From: Flavobacterium marginilacus
GTDB lineage: Bacteria > Bacteroidota > Bacteroidia > Flavobacteriales > Flavobacteriaceae
DNA: 64,000 nt
NCBI RefSeq assembly: GCF_026870155.1
Contig: NZ_CP113975.1
Span: 2,046,001 to 2,110,000 of the forward strand
Direction of reading: 5' to 3'
The notes under the pieces are model-generated. The model saw nothing but the letters and a program-made list of their open reading frames with translations. It searched no databases and had not been told where the DNA came from. A program made the position numbers and the translations under genes. Shown here piece by piece: positions 62,817-64,000 of this stretch; within the stretch, counting starts at the first letter, position 1; each line of letters starts with the position of its first letter.

Positions 62817-64000
62817 ATGAAAGCAATGCTGATAGTAAGAAAAAAAAATGACTTCGAAATTTCGAGTTTGGCGATAGCAACCTTTTTTTTATTGCTGTGT
62901 TTCCCTCTATTTTGTCGGGGACAGCAAAATGAGCTGTTAAATGAAAACGACTATGGAAGATGGGGAACGCTCGAGGTAAAAGCCATTTCCGATCAGGGAA
63001 AATGGGCAAGTTATGCGATGCGTTACGAAAACCACAGTGATACTGTATTTGTGCAGAACACCGCTAAAAATAAAAGCTATGTTTTCCCAAAAGGAAATGA
63101 CGGTCGTTTTGGAGGCGAACAACTCTTTGCTTTTCTAGCTTCTGATTTCAAACTAAAAGTAATGGAGCTACCCACAGGCAAAATTGCGGTGTATGATAAT
63201 GTTAAGCGGTATGAGCTGGCAAAGGATGGGCAATATATAATCACCCTCAATAAAGGATACGGTGAAAAATGCCTGATGCAGATCCGCAACTCTAACGGGA
63301 AGGTAATTGACAGTATCGAGGGTATCTCTGAATATGCTTTAAATGCAGATAAGGATGCAATTATGTATGCTTCGAGTCAAAAGGATTATAGCGAGCTAGG
63401 GATTATTCATTTTGCCCACTATTCACATACTGCTGTTTCAAAAGTAAATGGCAGTCGCTTTTTTAACCTGATGTGGGATAAGGACTCTAAATCGGTGGCT
63501 TTTTTACGGGAAACAGATTCAGCTAATAAGGCAATTACAGTGAATTATTATAAAATTGCTGGTAAAAAACTATTTATGTTGGATTATGCTTCTAAAATGG
63601 GCTCAAAGAATATGGAAGTTTTTAAAGAGACAAGATTCTCAATTTCAGATGATGGCAAAAAAGTATTTTTTATGATAGCCAAAAAGAAGGATCTTAATGT
63701 GGAAAACCCGAATATTCCCGAAATTTGGCATGGGTCCGACAAATGGCTTTACGCAGACAGACAAAGACAACAGGCTGAGGGTGATATTCCAAAAGTGGCG
63801 CTCTGGTATCCTGATACGGGTTTATGTTTACAGGTCAGCGATGACGAGATGCCGTCCATTATGCTGAGCGGACAACAGGAGTACGCTGTTTTATACAATA
63901 AATTTTCCTATGGCCTGCAATCCAAGTATTATGAGGAAGCGGATTTTTACCTAACCGATCTAAAGAATGGTTCAAAAGAGCTGATACTGAAAAAGCAATC
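62817..64000 (+). CDS. S9-type prolyl oligopeptidase-like protein (partial, runs off the window)
   Basis: 394 residues are visible and the frame stays open to the last base. The start has a signal-like segment (LAIATFFLLLCFPLFCRGQQ). What follows is a beta-propeller-like series: YGRWGTLEVKAISDQGKWAS, YAMRYENHSDTVFVQN, FPKGNDGRFGGEQLFAFLAS, then KGYGEKCLMQIRNSNGKVID. This fits the N-terminal propeller of S9 family peptidases; the catalytic alpha/beta hydrolase part would lie beyond the edge. It sits 92 bases after SusD, so it probably degrades peptides caught by the SusCD pair. The catalytic Ser cannot be checked here. Confidence 0.7.
   Translation, partial: MKAMLIVRKKNDFEISSLAIATFFLLLCFPLFCRGQQNELLNENDYGRWGTLEVKAISDQGKWASYAMRYENHSDTVFVQNTAKNKSYVFPKGNDGRFGGEQLFAFLASDFKLKVMELPTGKIAVYDNVKRYELAKDGQYIITLNKGYGEKCLMQIRNSNGKVIDSIEGISEYALNADKDAIMYASSQKDYSELGIIHFAHYSHTAVSKVNGSRFFNLMWDKDSKSVAFLRETDSANKAITVNYYKIAGKKLFMLDYASKMGSKNMEVFKETRFSISDDGKKVFFMIAKKKDLNVENPNIPEIWHGSDKWLYADRQRQQAEGDIPKVALWYPDTGLCLQVSDDEMPSIMLSGQQEYAVLYNKFSYGLQSKYYEEADFYLTDLKNGSKELILKKQ

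Overview
The window looks like a chromosome segment of a Bacteroidota, most likely Flavobacterium or a close relative. The sequence is AT-rich. Promoters fit the Bacteroidota pattern (TTG, about 17-20 bases, TAnnTTTG). Typical families are present: SusC/SusD, FecI/FecR with an STN-type TonB receptor, a gliding-motility-type adhesin with a PorP/SprF partner, DUF5777 and MbnP. All assignments are made from sequence reading and family knowledge; no database search was run.

Layout. 0.1-2.1 kb: three tandem MdaB-like quinone reductases, followed by a decayed thioesterase-like gene. 3-5.2 kb: a leftward set of YceI, a monohaem cytochrome lipoprotein, a DUF5777 barrel and an OB-fold protein. 5.5-9.5 kb: a FecI sigma, FecR anti-sigma and TonB receptor operon. 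9.7-17.6 kb: mainly housekeeping genes (lipoprotein, VanX-like dipeptidase, SmpB, VF530 protein, two GNATs, aldose epimerase, M1 aminopeptidase). 18.7-33.4 kb: a giant surface adhesin (about 3,385 residues if intact, 31 Ig-like repeats of 75 residues, gliding-type C-terminal domain) with its SprF-like partner, between two duplicated response regulators. The adhesin is broken by one inserted base at 23710. 34.4-37.7 kb: mannonate dehydratase and an SDR partner, with a divergent LacI regulator and two matching operators.

38-39.4 kb holds decayed IS fragments and a tRNA 3'-end-like scar. 39.4-45.4 kb is a leftward operon that reads as a copper-acquisition locus: an MbnH-like dihaem protein, an MbnP-like lipoprotein, a TonB receptor with the OprC-type CxxxM and HxM motifs, a FixH/YtkA-like lipoprotein, and two related small membrane-anchored Cys proteins at the two ends of the receptor cluster. 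A 54-bp near-perfect palindrome covers its predicted promoter.

45.7-57.7 kb is an accessory and defence region: a Fic protein with 24-bp repeats upstream, excisionase-like DNA-binding proteins, an HNH nuclease with a premature stop, an XRE-ImmA/IrrE protein overlapping a PIN-like gene, several very small proteins, and a short type II CBASS operon (CD-NTase, E2-like protein, patatin phospholipase). An uncharacterised 418-residue gene lies just upstream of the CBASS genes. 58.2-64 kb is visibly more GC-rich: a structured leader, SusC, SusD and a truncated S9-like peptidase gene that runs off the window.

The strongest candidates for something under-described are the copper operon with its paired small Cys proteins and palindrome, the recombining adhesin array, and the unknown gene beside CBASS.
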